From: Lentzea guizhouensis
GTDB lineage: Bacteria; Actinomycetota; Actinomycetes; Mycobacteriales; Pseudonocardiaceae
DNA length: 64,000 nt
Assembly (NCBI RefSeq): GCF_001701025.1
Contig: NZ_CP016793.1
Span: 2,914,001 to 2,978,000, forward strand
Reading direction: 5' to 3'
The position numbers were made by a program, and so were the translations under genes. The notes below the pieces were generated by a model. The model was not told where the DNA came from. It worked only from the letters and a program-made list of their open reading frames with translations, and searched no databases. Positions 9,696 through 17,994 of the stretch are shown here, piece by piece (within the stretch, counting starts at the first letter, position 1; each line of letters starts with the position of its first letter).

Positions 9696-10964
9696 GAGCA
9701 GCAGGTAGGCGGCCAGGCCGACCAGGTAGAGACCGGCGGCGGTGATGATGAGAGCGGGCGAACGCCCGTCCAGGGGGATCACCGTCGCCGTTATGGACAC
9801 CGCGGTGACCTGCGTGACGTTGAACAAGGTGTCGTAGAGGGCGAAGACGCGCCCCCGCACCTCGTCGCCGACGTCGTGCTGCACCGCGGTGTCCACGCAC
9901 AGCTTCACGACCTGACCGGCGAAGATCAGGAAGAAGCTGGCGGCGAGGATCGAGATGAGCGTCATGGGCAGGCCGAGCGCGAGCTGGGCCACGGCGGTCA
10001 GCACGAGCGTGCCGCTGATCGTCTTCTTGATGCCGAACCTGTCGACGATCCGGTCGGTCAGCACGCCGGCGAGCAGGATGCCCGCGCCGCCCGCGATGGC
10101 GACCTCACCGAGCCCGCCGATGCCGGCCTTGAGGATGCCGACGTCCTCCAGGGCGTAGCGCATCAGCAGCAGGGTGATGATGAGGTTGACGCCGAACGCG
10201 GCCCGGTGCGCCAGCAGGGCGGCCAGGCTGGCCGTGACGCTCGGCGTGCGCAACGTGGCCTTCGCGCCGTCCAGCAGACCGCGGGCGACGGCCCTCATCG
10301 CGTTGTGCGACTCGTCGACCTCGTCCGGGCCGAGCACACCGGCCTTGAACCGGCTGGCGATGAACGCGCTGAGCAGCATGCCGACCACGGCGATGCTGGT
10401 GGTCCAGCCGGAACCGCCGTCACCGGCGCCGAGCAGCGTGCGGAACCCGATCGCGCTCGCGGCACCGACCACCGACATCACCGCGCCGGCCGTCGCGGCC
10501 AGCGCGTTCGCCTCGACCAGGTGGTCTTCCGGGACGACGTGCGGCAGCGAGGCGCTCAGCCCGGAACCGACGAACCGGCCGATGCCCATGACGATGAGCG
10601 CGAAGACGTAGAGAGGTAGCCCGGACAGCCCCGCCCCGACGGCGGCGGCCGTGAGCACCACGAACGCGGCGCGCGCGAGGTTCGCGACGAGGATGACCTT
10701 CTTGCGGTCCCACCGGTCCAGCAGGGCGCCCGCGAACGGTCCGACGAGCGAGTACGGCAGCAGGAGCACGGCGAAACCGGCGGCGATCTCGGCGGGGTGG
10801 GCCTGGCGTTCGGGGTTGAACAGCACCGCCCCGGCCAGCCCTGCCTGGAAGAGACCGTCACCCCACTGCGAGGCGAGACGGGTGGCGAGAAGCCTGCGGT
10901 ACTCCGGGATCCCGAGGAACCGGCGCGAGCCCCAGTGGTGCTTCTCGACCGCAACCGTTGTCAC
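9624..10964 (-). CDS. MFS transporter
   Basis: 446 residues with about 12 hydrophobic helices. The loop between helices 2 and 3 contains FAGALLDRWDRKKVILVANL, the MFS signature (GxxxDRxxRR type), matching the DUF894/enterobactin-exporter-like branch. Substrate unknown, probably drug or siderophore efflux. It faces away from yqgE, with 237 bp between the two start codons. Its 3' end overlaps the small HTH gene. Confidence 0.85.
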   Translation of the reverse strand: MTTVAVEKHHWGSRRFLGIPEYRRLLATRLASQWGDGLFQAGLAGAVLFNPERQAHPAEIAAGFAVLLLPYSLVGPFAGALLDRWDRKKVILVANLARAAFVVLTAAAVGAGLSGLPLYVFALIVMGIGRFVGSGLSASLPHVVPEDHLVEANALAATAGAVMSVVGAASAIGFRTLLGAGDGGSGWTTSIAVVGMLLSAFIASRFKAGVLGPDEVDESHNAMRAVARGLLDGAKATLRTPSVTASLAALLAHRAAFGVNLIITLLLMRYALEDVGILKAGIGGLGEVAIAGGAGILLAGVLTDRIVDRFGIKKTISGTLVLTAVAQLALGLPMTLISILAASFFLIFAGQVVKLCVDTAVQHDVGDEVRGRVFALYDTLFNVTQVTAVSITATVIPLDGRSPALIITAAGLYLVGLAAYLLLLARKRQAQHPALVREDDRSHPIG

Positions 10965-11001
10965 GCCTGCACTCTATGCTCGCCTGCCAGGAAACCACGA
11001 A

Positions 11002-11023
11002 AGCCGGACCTCTCGGTCCGGCT
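11002..11023. other. Perfect 9-bp stem-loop in the MFS/yqgE intergenic region
   Basis: AGCCGGACC, loop TCTC, GGTCCGGCT. It lies 38 bp upstream of the MFS start within the 237-bp divergent promoter region. No T-run follows on either strand. It could be an mRNA leader hairpin or a protein site. The rest of 10965-11201 shows no gene. Confidence 0.4.
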
Positions 11024-11201
11024 CCCCTGGGCCGGATGCCAGGTCGCCTCACGGCGCGGTGCACTACGCGGCTCCAGCCGAACGGTATTCCGCGAAGGCG
11101 GTTGTCTGTTGAGCCCGGGGGACACAAAGACATCCGACAGTTAAGTCTAACGGGGCGCGGCCCTGAGTTGTTCCGACGATCACGGATGATTTCATGGTGA
11201 C

Positions 11202-11774
11202 GTGCGTCCCGATGCCGAGGTCGAAGCAGGCTCCCTGTTGGTTGCCGCCCCGAGCCTGACCGACCCGAACTTCAAGCGCACCGTCGTCTACATCATCGAC
11301 CAACGTCCTGAGGGGACCCTCGGGGTCGTGCTCAACCGCCCCTCCGAGGTGGCGGTTCTCGACGTCCTGCCGCCGTGGGGCACGTACGTGAGCCGTCCAC
11401 AGTGCATCCACATCGGTGGACCGGTCGAGCAGAAGACGGCGTTGTGCCTGGCGGCGTTGAAGGCCGGTACCGATCCGGGGAAGGTCGAGGGCCTGGTCGG
11501 CGTGCAGGGGCCGGTGGCGCTGGTCGACCTCGACGCCGAGCCGGAGGACCTGATGCCGCTGGTGCGCGGCATGCGGGTGTTCGCCGGGTACTCCGGCTGG
11601 GGCGAGGGCCAGCTGGCCGGTGAGATCGAGCGCGGTGACTGGATGGTGGTCACCGGCCTGGCCGACGACGTGCTGGTCGGCGCGAACGTCGACCTCTGGG
11701 GCCGGGTGCTGCGGCGGCAGGGCATGCCGCTCGCGCTCGTGTCGACCTACCCGACCGACGTCCGGCTCAACTGA
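11202..11774 (+). CDS. YqgE/AlgH family protein
   Basis: 190-residue cytoplasmic protein of the DUF179 family. Diagnostic segments are LLVAAPSLTDPNFKRTVVYI near the N-terminus, GVVLNRPSE, the GGPV block and FAGYSGWGEGQLAGEI. Biochemical role is unproven; in some bacteria AlgH affects redox or alginate regulation. The GTG start at 11202 has no strong Shine-Dalgarno; an ATG at 11194 is out of frame. Confidence 0.92.
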   Translation: MRPDAEVEAGSLLVAAPSLTDPNFKRTVVYIIDQRPEGTLGVVLNRPSEVAVLDVLPPWGTYVSRPQCIHIGGPVEQKTALCLAALKAGTDPGKVEGLVGVQGPVALVDLDAEPEDLMPLVRGMRVFAGYSGWGEGQLAGEIERGDWMVVTGLADDVLVGANVDLWGRVLRRQGMPLALVSTYPTDVRLN

Positions 11775-11804
11775 TTCACGTGAAACGTTGGACTGCGGCG
11801 TCGC

Positions 11805-12209
11805 TCAGAGACCGGCGAGCGGCGAGCAACCGCCACCACCGCAGGCGCAGCCACCGCAGCCCTTGGGCTTGACCGGCTCCGGCAGCGCCTCGGCCGCGCG
11901 GTGCCCGGTGACCCCACCGGCCACGGCGATCGCGAACGCGCCGACCAGGCCGATGATGCCCGTGGTGACGGCCAGGTCGGCCATCGCGAACGAGATGGCG
12001 CCCGACACGACGGCCACGACACCGGCGGCGACGTTCGGCACGCCGGCCACGCGGTTGGCCAGCGCGAACGTCTCCTCGTCGCGCAGAGCCGCCGCCGTGC
12101 GCACGCCGACGAAGCGGTTGCGCCGCAGCTTGCCCTGCAGACCCAGCAGACCGACGGCGCCGAGAGCGACGCCGAGCACACCCAGGACGACCGACAGCAC
12201 GATGTTCAC
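11805..12209 (-). CDS. SdpI family membrane protein with cysteine/glycine-rich tail
   Basis: 134 residues with three hydrophobic helices (start 1-22, about 58-78, about 82-103). The segment LRRNRFVGVRTAAALRDEET is the conserved cytoplasmic loop of SdpI/YhfL proteins, known in Bacillus as immunity to the SDP toxin. The tail after PKGCGGCAC carries four cysteines in a Cys/Gly-rich stretch that might bind a metal; this is unusual but speculative. Transcribed alone, convergent with yqgE. Confidence 0.78.
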   Translation of the reverse strand: MNIVLSVVLGVLGVALGAVGLLGLQGKLRRNRFVGVRTAAALRDEETFALANRVAGVPNVAAGVVAVVSGAISFAMADLAVTTGIIGLVGAFAIAVAGGVTGHRAAEALPEPVKPKGCGGCACGGGGCSPLAGL

Positions 12210-12274
12210 CCCATGAGGGTAGGCGCCGAGTCGCGTTCACCTGGCAGTCACCCCGGTCAGGTGTGCTGTGCGCC

Positions 12275-13252
12275 ATGCTCAGACGACTGCTGCTCGTCCC
12301 CGTGCTGCCCGTCCTGCTGACCGGTCTGTGCGCGACCCCCGCGCAGGCGCACTCCCCCGAGGTCCGCTTCCTGACCGAGCACGTCGTGCCGAAAGGCCTG
12401 GTCGTGGACGGTACGACCGTCGGCGGACTGTCCGGTCTCGACTACGACCGGCGCACCGGCAAGTGGGTCTACATCAGCGACGACCGGGTCGCGCCGCGGT
12501 TCTACGAAGGCAAGCTGTCACGCAAGGGCGTCGAGCTCACCGGCGTGCACTCTCTCGTGGGACCCAACGGCCCGTACGCGCCCGGAACGGTCGACCCTGA
12601 GGACGTCCGGGTCGACAAGTGGACCGGCGACCTGCTGTGGAGCCAGGAGGGCGACCGCACGCCCACCACGTTGATCGACCCCTCGGTGCAGTTCAGCAAG
12701 CGTGACGGCAGCTTCCGCACGGCGCTGCCCACGCCCGCTGAACTGCGGATGAAGCCGGAGTCCGGCCCGCGGCAGAACCAGGCGCTGGAGGGCCTGACGT
12801 TCGCGCTCGGCGGCACCCTCGTCGTCACCGCGCTGGAAGGCCCGCTCCTGCAGGACGGCCCGCCCGCGACCACGACGAAGGGCGCCGTGTCGCGGATCGT
12901 CGTCCAAACCCGCACCGGACAGGTCGTCGGCCAGTACCGCTACCAGCAGGAACCGCTTTTCGCCGCGGACGCGAGCACCGGCGTCACCGCGATCCTGGAG
13001 AAGTCCCCCGGCGTCTACCTGGTGCTGGAGCGGTCGTTCAGCCCGACGCTCGGGAACGAGGTCCGCCTGTTCGAGTACCGGCCGCTGCAGAACAGGAAGC
13101 GGCTGCTCGCCGACATCGGCGCGTTCCCGGTCAGCAAGGTGGACAACCTCGAAGGCATGGCCTGGGGCCCGGACGGCACGTTGTGGCTGGTCTCCGACGA
13201 CAACTTCAACGCGACGCAGGTCACCCAGTTCATCGCGCTTGCGGTGCGCTGA
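12275..13252 (+). CDS. Secreted esterase-like phytase-family protein
   Basis: 325 residues. Signal peptide at about 1-25 (LLLVPVLPVLLTGLCATPAQA, cleavage before HSPE). The mature part reads VGGLSGLDYDRRTGKWVYIS and later NLEGMAWGPDGTLWLVSDDN, characteristic of the esterase-like activity of phytase family (a beta-propeller). Exported or periplasmic hydrolase with unknown substrate. ATG at 12275 is preferred over a GTG at 12263 because it gives a proper signal peptide. Its stop is only 13 bp before the leuS leader peptide. Confidence 0.85.
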   Translation: MLRRLLLVPVLPVLLTGLCATPAQAHSPEVRFLTEHVVPKGLVVDGTTVGGLSGLDYDRRTGKWVYISDDRVAPRFYEGKLSRKGVELTGVHSLVGPNGPYAPGTVDPEDVRVDKWTGDLLWSQEGDRTPTTLIDPSVQFSKRDGSFRTALPTPAELRMKPESGPRQNQALEGLTFALGGTLVVTALEGPLLQDGPPATTTKGAVSRIVVQTRTGQVVGQYRYQQEPLFAADASTGVTAILEKSPGVYLVLERSFSPTLGNEVRLFEYRPLQNRKRLLADIGAFPVSKVDNLEGMAWGPDGTLWLVSDDNFNATQVTQFIALAVR

Positions 13253-13265
13253 TACCGTTGACGAC
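13253..13265 (+). promoter_or_regulatory. Candidate -10 element for a leaderless leuS leader transcript
   Basis: TACCGT at 13253-13258 fits TANNNT and ends exactly seven bases before the ATG at 13266, the spacing expected for a leaderless transcript. There is no Shine-Dalgarno before that ATG. No convincing -35 is seen. Confidence 0.4.
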
Positions 13266-13295
13266 ATGAGCACGGCCCGCCTGCTCCTTATCTAG
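13266..13295 (+). CDS. Leucine leader peptide MSTARLLLI upstream of leuS
   Basis: Nine-codon reading frame ATG..TAG with three consecutive leucine codons (CTG CTC CTT) followed by Ile just before the stop. It is directly followed by two hairpins and then leuS, 109 bp downstream. Such short Leu-rich peptides act as ribosome-stalling sensors of charged leucyl-tRNA in attenuation; in actinobacteria they are best known before leuA. Regulation of leuS by this one is inferred. Confidence 0.75.
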   Translation: MSTARLLLI

Positions 13296-13361
13296 CCGCG
13301 ACGACCTGATCGCAAGACGGTCGGCGCGGCAGCCCTCCATGCCCATCTGGGCTGGGGGGTT
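13296..13361 (+). promoter_or_regulatory. Attenuator-like hairpins between the leader peptide and leuS
   Basis: Stem 1 joins CCGCG(A)CGACC at 13296-13306 with GGTCG(G)CGCGG at 13319-13329, one mismatch, and begins immediately after the leader stop codon. Stem 2 joins CAGCCC at 13330-13335 with GGGCTG at 13349-13354, followed by GGGGGTTTCGTC, a terminator-like end. The adjacent stems and the position next to the Leu codons fit attenuation of leuS. Confidence 0.65.
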
Positions 13362-13404
13362 TCGTCATGTCAGGGGCAGGAACGATGTGAGAGGGACGCC
13401 TGAG

Positions 13405-16182
13405 ATGAGCACGGACGCGGCGGAGATCCCCGCCCACCGCTACACCGCCGAGCTGGCGAACCAGATCGAGAAGCGGTGGCAGCAGTACTGGGAGGAACAC
13501 GGCACTTACCACGCGCCGAACCCCGTCGGCGCGCTCAAGGGTGACGTCCCGGACGACAAGCTGTTCGTGCAGGACATGTTCCCGTACCCGAGCGGCGCCG
13601 GCCTGCACGTCGGCCACCCGCTGGGCTTCATCGGCACGGACGTGTTCGCGCGCTACCACCGCATGAACGGCCGCAACGTGCTGCACACGATGGGCTTCGA
13701 CGCGTTCGGCCTGCCGGCCGAGCAGTACGCGGTGCAGACCGGTCAGCACCCCCGCAAGACCACCGAAGACAACATGAACACCTACCTGCGGCAGATCCGC
13801 AGGCTGGGGCTGGGCCACGACGAGCGCCGCCGCATCGCGACGATCGACCCTGGCTACTACAAGTGGACCCAGTGGATCTTCCTGCAGATCTTCAACTCCT
13901 GGTACGACCCCGACGCCGGCAAGGCCCGTCCCATCACCGAGCTGGTGGCCCGGTTCGAGTCGGGCGAGCGCCCGGTTCCGGACGGTCGCAAGTGGTCTGA
14001 GCTGTCTTTTGCCGACCAGCAAAGGATCTTGGGCGATTTCCGGCTGGCCTACTTGTCGGAGGCGCCCGTCAACTGGTGTCCGGGACTGGGTACTGTGCTG
14101 GCGAACGAAGAGGTCACCGCGGACGGTCGCAGTGAGCGTGGCAACTTCCCGGTGTTCAGGAAAAACCTGCGCCAGTGGATGATGCGCATCACCGCGTACT
14201 CGGACCGGCTGATCGACGACCTGGACCGGCTGGACTGGCCGGACAAGGTCAAGGCCATGCAGCGCAACTGGATCGGGCGCTCGCATGGTGCCCGTGTCCG
14301 ATTTGCGGTGGGAGACGAGAACATTGAGGTCTTCACGACCCGTCCGGACACGTTGTTCGGCGCGACCTACCTGGTCCTGGCACCGGAACACGAGCTGGTG
14401 GACCAGGTTGCGTCGCCCGATCGCGTGGCAGACATCGCCGCGTACCGGCGCGCCGCGTCCCTGAAGTCCGAACTGGACCGTCAGGAGAACAAGGAGAAGA
14501 CCGGCGTCTTCATCGGGACGTACGCCACGAACCCGGTGAACGGTCAGCAGATCCCCGTCTACATCGCCGACTACGTGCTGATGGGCTACGGCACCGGCGC
14601 GATCATGGCCGTGCCCGGCCAGGACCAGCGCGACTGGGACTTCGCGACGAAGTTCGACCTGCCGATCATCCGCACGGTCCAGCCGGCGGAGGGCTTCGAG
14701 GGCGAGGCGTACACCGGTGACGGACCCGCTGTCAACAGCGGGTTCTTGGACGGCATGGCCATCGACGAGGCCAAGAAGACGATCATCGGCTGGCTGGAGG
14801 AGAACGGCCACGGCCGCGGCACCGTCCAGTTCAAGCTGCGCGACTGGCTGTTCAGCCGCCAGCGCTACTGGGGCGAGCCGTTCCCGGTCGTCTACGACGA
14901 GGACGGCACCGCGATCGCGCTGCCGGAGTCGATGCTGCCGATCGAGCTGCCCGACGTCGACGACTACTCGCCGCGCACTTTCGACCCGGAAGACGCGGAC
15001 ACCGAGCCGTCGCCGCCGCTGTCACGCGCCACCGAGTGGACGACCGTCGAGCTGGACCTGGGCGACGGCGTCCGCACGTACCGCCGGGACACGAACACCA
15101 TGCCGAACTGGGCAGGTTCGTGCTGGTACCAGCTGCGCTACGTCGACCCGGTCGAGACCGAGCGGTTCGTCAACCCGGAGAACGAGAAGTACTGGCTGGG
15201 CCCGCGCACGGCCGAGCACGGCACCAACGACCCCGGCGGCGTCGACCTGTACATCGGCGGCGTCGAACACGCGGTCCTGCACCTGCTGTACTCGCGCTTC
15301 TGGCAGAAGGTCCTCTTCGACCTGGGCCACCTGTCCGGCGACGAGCCGTACCGCCGCCTGTTCAACCAGGGCTACATCCAGGCGTACGCGTTCGTCGACG
15401 CGCGCGGCTCGTACGTGCCGTCCACCGAGGTCATCGAGGACGGCGGCAAGTACTTCCACAACGGCGAAGAGGTCACCCGCGAGTACGGCAAGATGGGCAA
15501 GAGCCTGAAGAACGTCGTCACGCCGGACGAGATGTGCGAGACCTACGGCGCCGACACCTTCCGGTTCTACGAGATGTCCATGGGCCCGATGGACGTCTCC
15601 CGCCCGTGGGCGACCAAGGACGTCGTCGGCGCACAACGGTTCCTGCAGCGCCTGTGGCGCAACCTGGTCGACGAGACCGACGGCTCCCTGCGCGTGACCG
15701 ACGAGGAGCCCTCGGCCGAGGCACTGCGCCTGCTGCACAAGACCATCGCCGGCGTCCACGACGACTACGCCAACCTGCGCTACAACACGGCGGGCGCGAA
15801 GCTGATCGAGCTGAACAACTTCGTCACCAAGCACTACTCGGCCGGCACCCCGCGCGCCCTGGCCGAGCCGATGGTGCTGATGCTGGCCCCGCAGGCCCCG
15901 CACGTGGCCGAGGAGCTGTGGACGAAGCTGGGCCACGAAGGCTCACTGGCACACGGCCCGTTCCCCCAGGCCGACGAGCAGTACCTGGTCGAGGACACGG
16001 TCGAGTACCCGATCCAGGTCAACGGCAAGGTCCGCTCGCGGGTCGTGGTCGCCGCAGCCGCCTCGCAGGACGAGATCAAGGCGGCGGCACTGGCGGAGGA
16101 GAAGATCGCCGAACTGGTCGCGGGTGGTGAGCCGCGCAAGGTGATCGTCGTCCCGGGTCGCCTGGTGAACGTGGTCCTGTAG
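13405..16182 (+). CDS. leuS: Leucyl-tRNA synthetase
   Basis: 925-residue class I aminoacyl-tRNA synthetase that charges tRNA-Leu. The HIGH motif is HVGH at residues 68-71 and the KMSKS loop is KMGKS at about 696-700. Between them lies the CP1 editing domain ([19 protein letters not shown]). The C-terminal anticodon-binding domain ends with the VNGKVRSR stretch typical of bacterial LeuRS. ATG at 13405 is chosen: GAGGGA lies eight bases upstream, and earlier in-frame codons would run into the attenuator. Followed by a strong terminator. Confidence 0.98.
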   Translation: MSTDAAEIPAHRYTAELANQIEKRWQQYWEEHGTYHAPNPVGALKGDVPDDKLFVQDMFPYPSGAGLHVGHPLGFIGTDVFARYHRMNGRNVLHTMGFDAFGLPAEQYAVQTGQHPRKTTEDNMNTYLRQIRRLGLGHDERRRIATIDPGYYKWTQWIFLQIFNSWYDPDAGKARPITELVARFESGERPVPDGRKWSELSFADQQRILGDFRLAYLSEAPVNWCPGLGTVLANEEVTADGRSERGNFPVFRKNLRQWMMRITAYSDRLIDDLDRLDWPDKVKAMQRNWIGRSHGARVRFAVGDENIEVFTTRPDTLFGATYLVLAPEHELVDQVASPDRVADIAAYRRAASLKSELDRQENKEKTGVFIGTYATNPVNGQQIPVYIADYVLMGYGTGAIMAVPGQDQRDWDFATKFDLPIIRTVQPAEGFEGEAYTGDGPAVNSGFLDGMAIDEAKKTIIGWLEENGHGRGTVQFKLRDWLFSRQRYWGEPFPVVYDEDGTAIALPESMLPIELPDVDDYSPRTFDPEDADTEPSPPLSRATEWTTVELDLGDGVRTYRRDTNTMPNWAGSCWYQLRYVDPVETERFVNPENEKYWLGPRTAEHGTNDPGGVDLYIGGVEHAVLHLLYSRFWQKVLFDLGHLSGDEPYRRLFNQGYIQAYAFVDARGSYVPSTEVIEDGGKYFHNGEEVTREYGKMGKSLKNVVTPDEMCETYGADTFRFYEMSMGPMDVSRPWATKDVVGAQRFLQRLWRNLVDETDGSLRVTDEEPSAEALRLLHKTIAGVHDDYANLRYNTAGAKLIELNNFVTKHYSAGTPRALAEPMVLMLAPQAPHVAEELWTKLGHEGSLAHGPFPQADEQYLVEDTVEYPIQVNGKVRSRVVVAAAASQDEIKAAALAEEKIAELVAGGEPRKVIVVPGRLVNVVL

Positions 16183-16187
16183 GTCGC

Positions 16188-16221
16188 ACAACCGGTGCCC
16201 CGGTCTCGGGGCACCGGTTGT
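16188..16221 (+). terminator. leuS terminator
   Basis: Perfect 15-bp inverted repeat ACAACCGGTGCCCCG / CGGGGCACCGGTTGT with a GTCT loop, six bases after the leuS stop codon. It also lies just past the 3' end of the decayed minus-strand gene and could serve both strands. Confidence 0.85.
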
Positions 16222-17114
16222 CTACCTGCGCTTCCGCTTCTGCCGCTTTCCAGCCGGAGGCTTTGAGCGCGACATGTTCCCGCTGGAGGAACTGCGGGTG
16301 CCGTGGAGGCCTGTGCGCTTCCCGTCGGCGCCTTCGAATCCATCGGTGGCTCGATCCCAACGCCGTAAATCGCTCCCAATGCGCCAGCCAGTGCGTTCGT
16401 CGCCAGCCAGTCGGCGACCGTTCTCACTGTATGGGCTGACCCGCCTGTCACAGACCCGCTCACCGTTTTCGTCTCCGACGAACGAGCCTCCCACAGCAGC
16501 TTTCCCTGCTCGATGTTCTTGGTGGGCTCCGGGTTCAGCGTCTCCAGGACGAATTCTCTGCCATCCAATTGCTCGTTGTTTCAGCTGATCAATCCGAGGT
16601 CTTTGTCCAGGTTTTCGGCTCGGTTCTTTGCGGCCACCAGAACCTGCTTTTCCGGGTTCAACTGGCTGGCGTCTGCCGGAACGACGAGGTACAGCGGAGG
16701 TAGCGCCGTGCTGACGTCAGGAACGACGATGCTCCACGAGAAGACGACCTTCCAGTCTTGGTCATCTAGTGGGCAGATGTTGAAAAAACCGCGATAGTGA
16801 CTTTGGGTGGACTTGAACGCGTCGGCTCCGCCAGTTGCGACGGCCATTGAGCTCTTAATGTCGGGAAAGAGCGAAAACTCAGTCGAATCGGAAGTCGCCT
16901 CATCGGTGACGATGATGGCGATACTGGCTACCCAGACCAGTATCAGAGTTCCGGCGATCCAGTGGAACATCCGCCGGTTGCGTCTGATCCGGTGATTTTC
17001 TCGCGGAATTTCCTTTTGCTGTTGGCGCGTGAGGACATCGTGTTCGCTCCGTCGCCCCGTGACGAGGTCATCGGGAATGTCGATGTCCTGACAATCGCGA
17101 GCAGCGAGAACTCG
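16222..17114 (-). pseudogene. Decayed gene for a membrane protein of unknown function
   Basis: One minus-strand frame is protein-like from 17114 down to about 16280. A basic, hydrophilic N-terminal stretch contains no start codon between a TAA at 17115-17117 and the ATG at 16970; then comes a membrane helix (GTLILVWVASIAIIVTDEA), an outer part, and an in-frame TGA at 16581-16583. Translation resumes in the same frame (NNEQLDGREFVLETLNPEP). The likely C-terminus (KPPAGKRQKRKRR, stop at 16222) is in another frame, so a frameshift occurs near 16280-16320. GC content is visibly lower than in neighbours, suggesting acquired DNA. Two short intact genes (16581-16970; 16222-16494) are the alternative. 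Confidence 0.55.
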
Positions 17115-17160
17115 TTACGAACCGCTCGCCGGTTACCGCGCCAGCTCCCCGATGCGCGCC

Positions 17161-17886
17161 TCAGCGGCCCTGGTGCTCGTCCTCGTCGAACCCGATGTCC
17201 GTCAGCAGCTGGTCGATCATGCTGTCGAACATCGGCTCCGGGTTCGTCACCGCGAACGGGAACCGCCCGAACACCTCCAGCGCCACGTGCCCGTACAGCC
17301 GCACCCACGACTGGACCACGTGGTAGATCTTCCCGAGGTTGAGCTCGTCGTCGCCGATCGTCACGCCGTGCGCGCCGACCGCGTCGATCAGGACCTGCTG
17401 GAACCCGACCAGGTCCTCGTGCAGGGCGGCCGGTACCGGGTCGTCCGCGTGGGTGGCGGTCAGGTTGGAGGCGATCAGGCCGCCGGCGAGCTGCAGGAAG
17501 ACCGAGCCGAACTGGTCTGCGCCGAGCGGGTCGCGGGGAGAGGCGAAGACCAGGGCGAACTCCTGCGGGTGGGCCACGGCCCAGCGGCGGAAGCTGTGGC
17601 AGACGGCCCTCACCTGGCAGCCGACCTGGCCTGACGTGTCCGCGGCGAGGTCTGCCTGGAGCACTGTGGCCATGTCCGCGCAGATGTCGTCGCAGAGTTG
17701 GCGCAGCAGGGCGTCGTGCGAGTCGTAGTAGCGGTACAGCGCCGGCGCGGTGATGCCCAGTTCACGGGCGATGGCACGCAGAGTCACTGCGTCACGGCCG
17801 CGTTCCACCAAAAGGGCGCGGGCCGCCTGCCGAATCTCACGCTCTGTTTCAGCGCGAAGACGTTCTCGGCGAGTGGCCTCGGTCAT
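17161..17886 (-). CDS. TetR/AcrR family regulator
   Basis: 241 residues. N-terminal HTH at about 20-65 (ALLVERGRDAVTLRAIAREL, then GITAPALYRYYDSHDAL). The C-terminal ligand domain contains RRWAVAHPQEFALVFASP, typical of the WHG-domain TetR branch. Divergent from the MMPL transporter with 108 bp between starts that carry a palindrome, so it most likely represses that transporter and itself. The inducing ligand is not known. Confidence 0.9.
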   Translation of the reverse strand: MTEATRRERLRAETEREIRQAARALLVERGRDAVTLRAIARELGITAPALYRYYDSHDALLRQLCDDICADMATVLQADLAADTSGQVGCQVRAVCHSFRRWAVAHPQEFALVFASPRDPLGADQFGSVFLQLAGGLIASNLTATHADDPVPAALHEDLVGFQQVLIDAVGAHGVTIGDDELNLGKIYHVVQSWVRLYGHVALEVFGRFPFAVTNPEPMFDSMIDQLLTDIGFDEDEHQGR

Positions 17887-17937
17887 ATGTCACTCCATCG
17901 GGTTGTAGACCCCGTGCACGGCCCCGTACGGTTTTCA

Positions 17938-17952
17938 GTGAACGGTGTTTAC
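17938..17952. promoter_or_regulatory. Candidate TetR operator in the tetR/MMPL gap
   Basis: GTGAACGGTGTTTAC is an inverted repeat of 6+3+6 with one mismatch. A further GTTCAC at 17963-17968 is the exact reverse complement of the first half-site. Both lie 27-57 bp upstream of the MMPL start. Confidence 0.55.
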
Positions 17953-17994
17953 AAAGTTCGGGTGTTCACGGTACTACCCAGGAGGCCGTCGTCC

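Noticed and set aside
13339..13404. Longer N-terminus of leuS starting at 13339
   Set aside because: It would begin inside the attenuator hairpin, lacks a ribosome site, and adds residues not typical of LeuRS.
16581..16970. Intact 129-residue membrane protein gene
   Set aside because: Coding-like sequence continues both upstream of the ATG and past the TGA in the same frame, so it is more likely one piece of a decayed gene.
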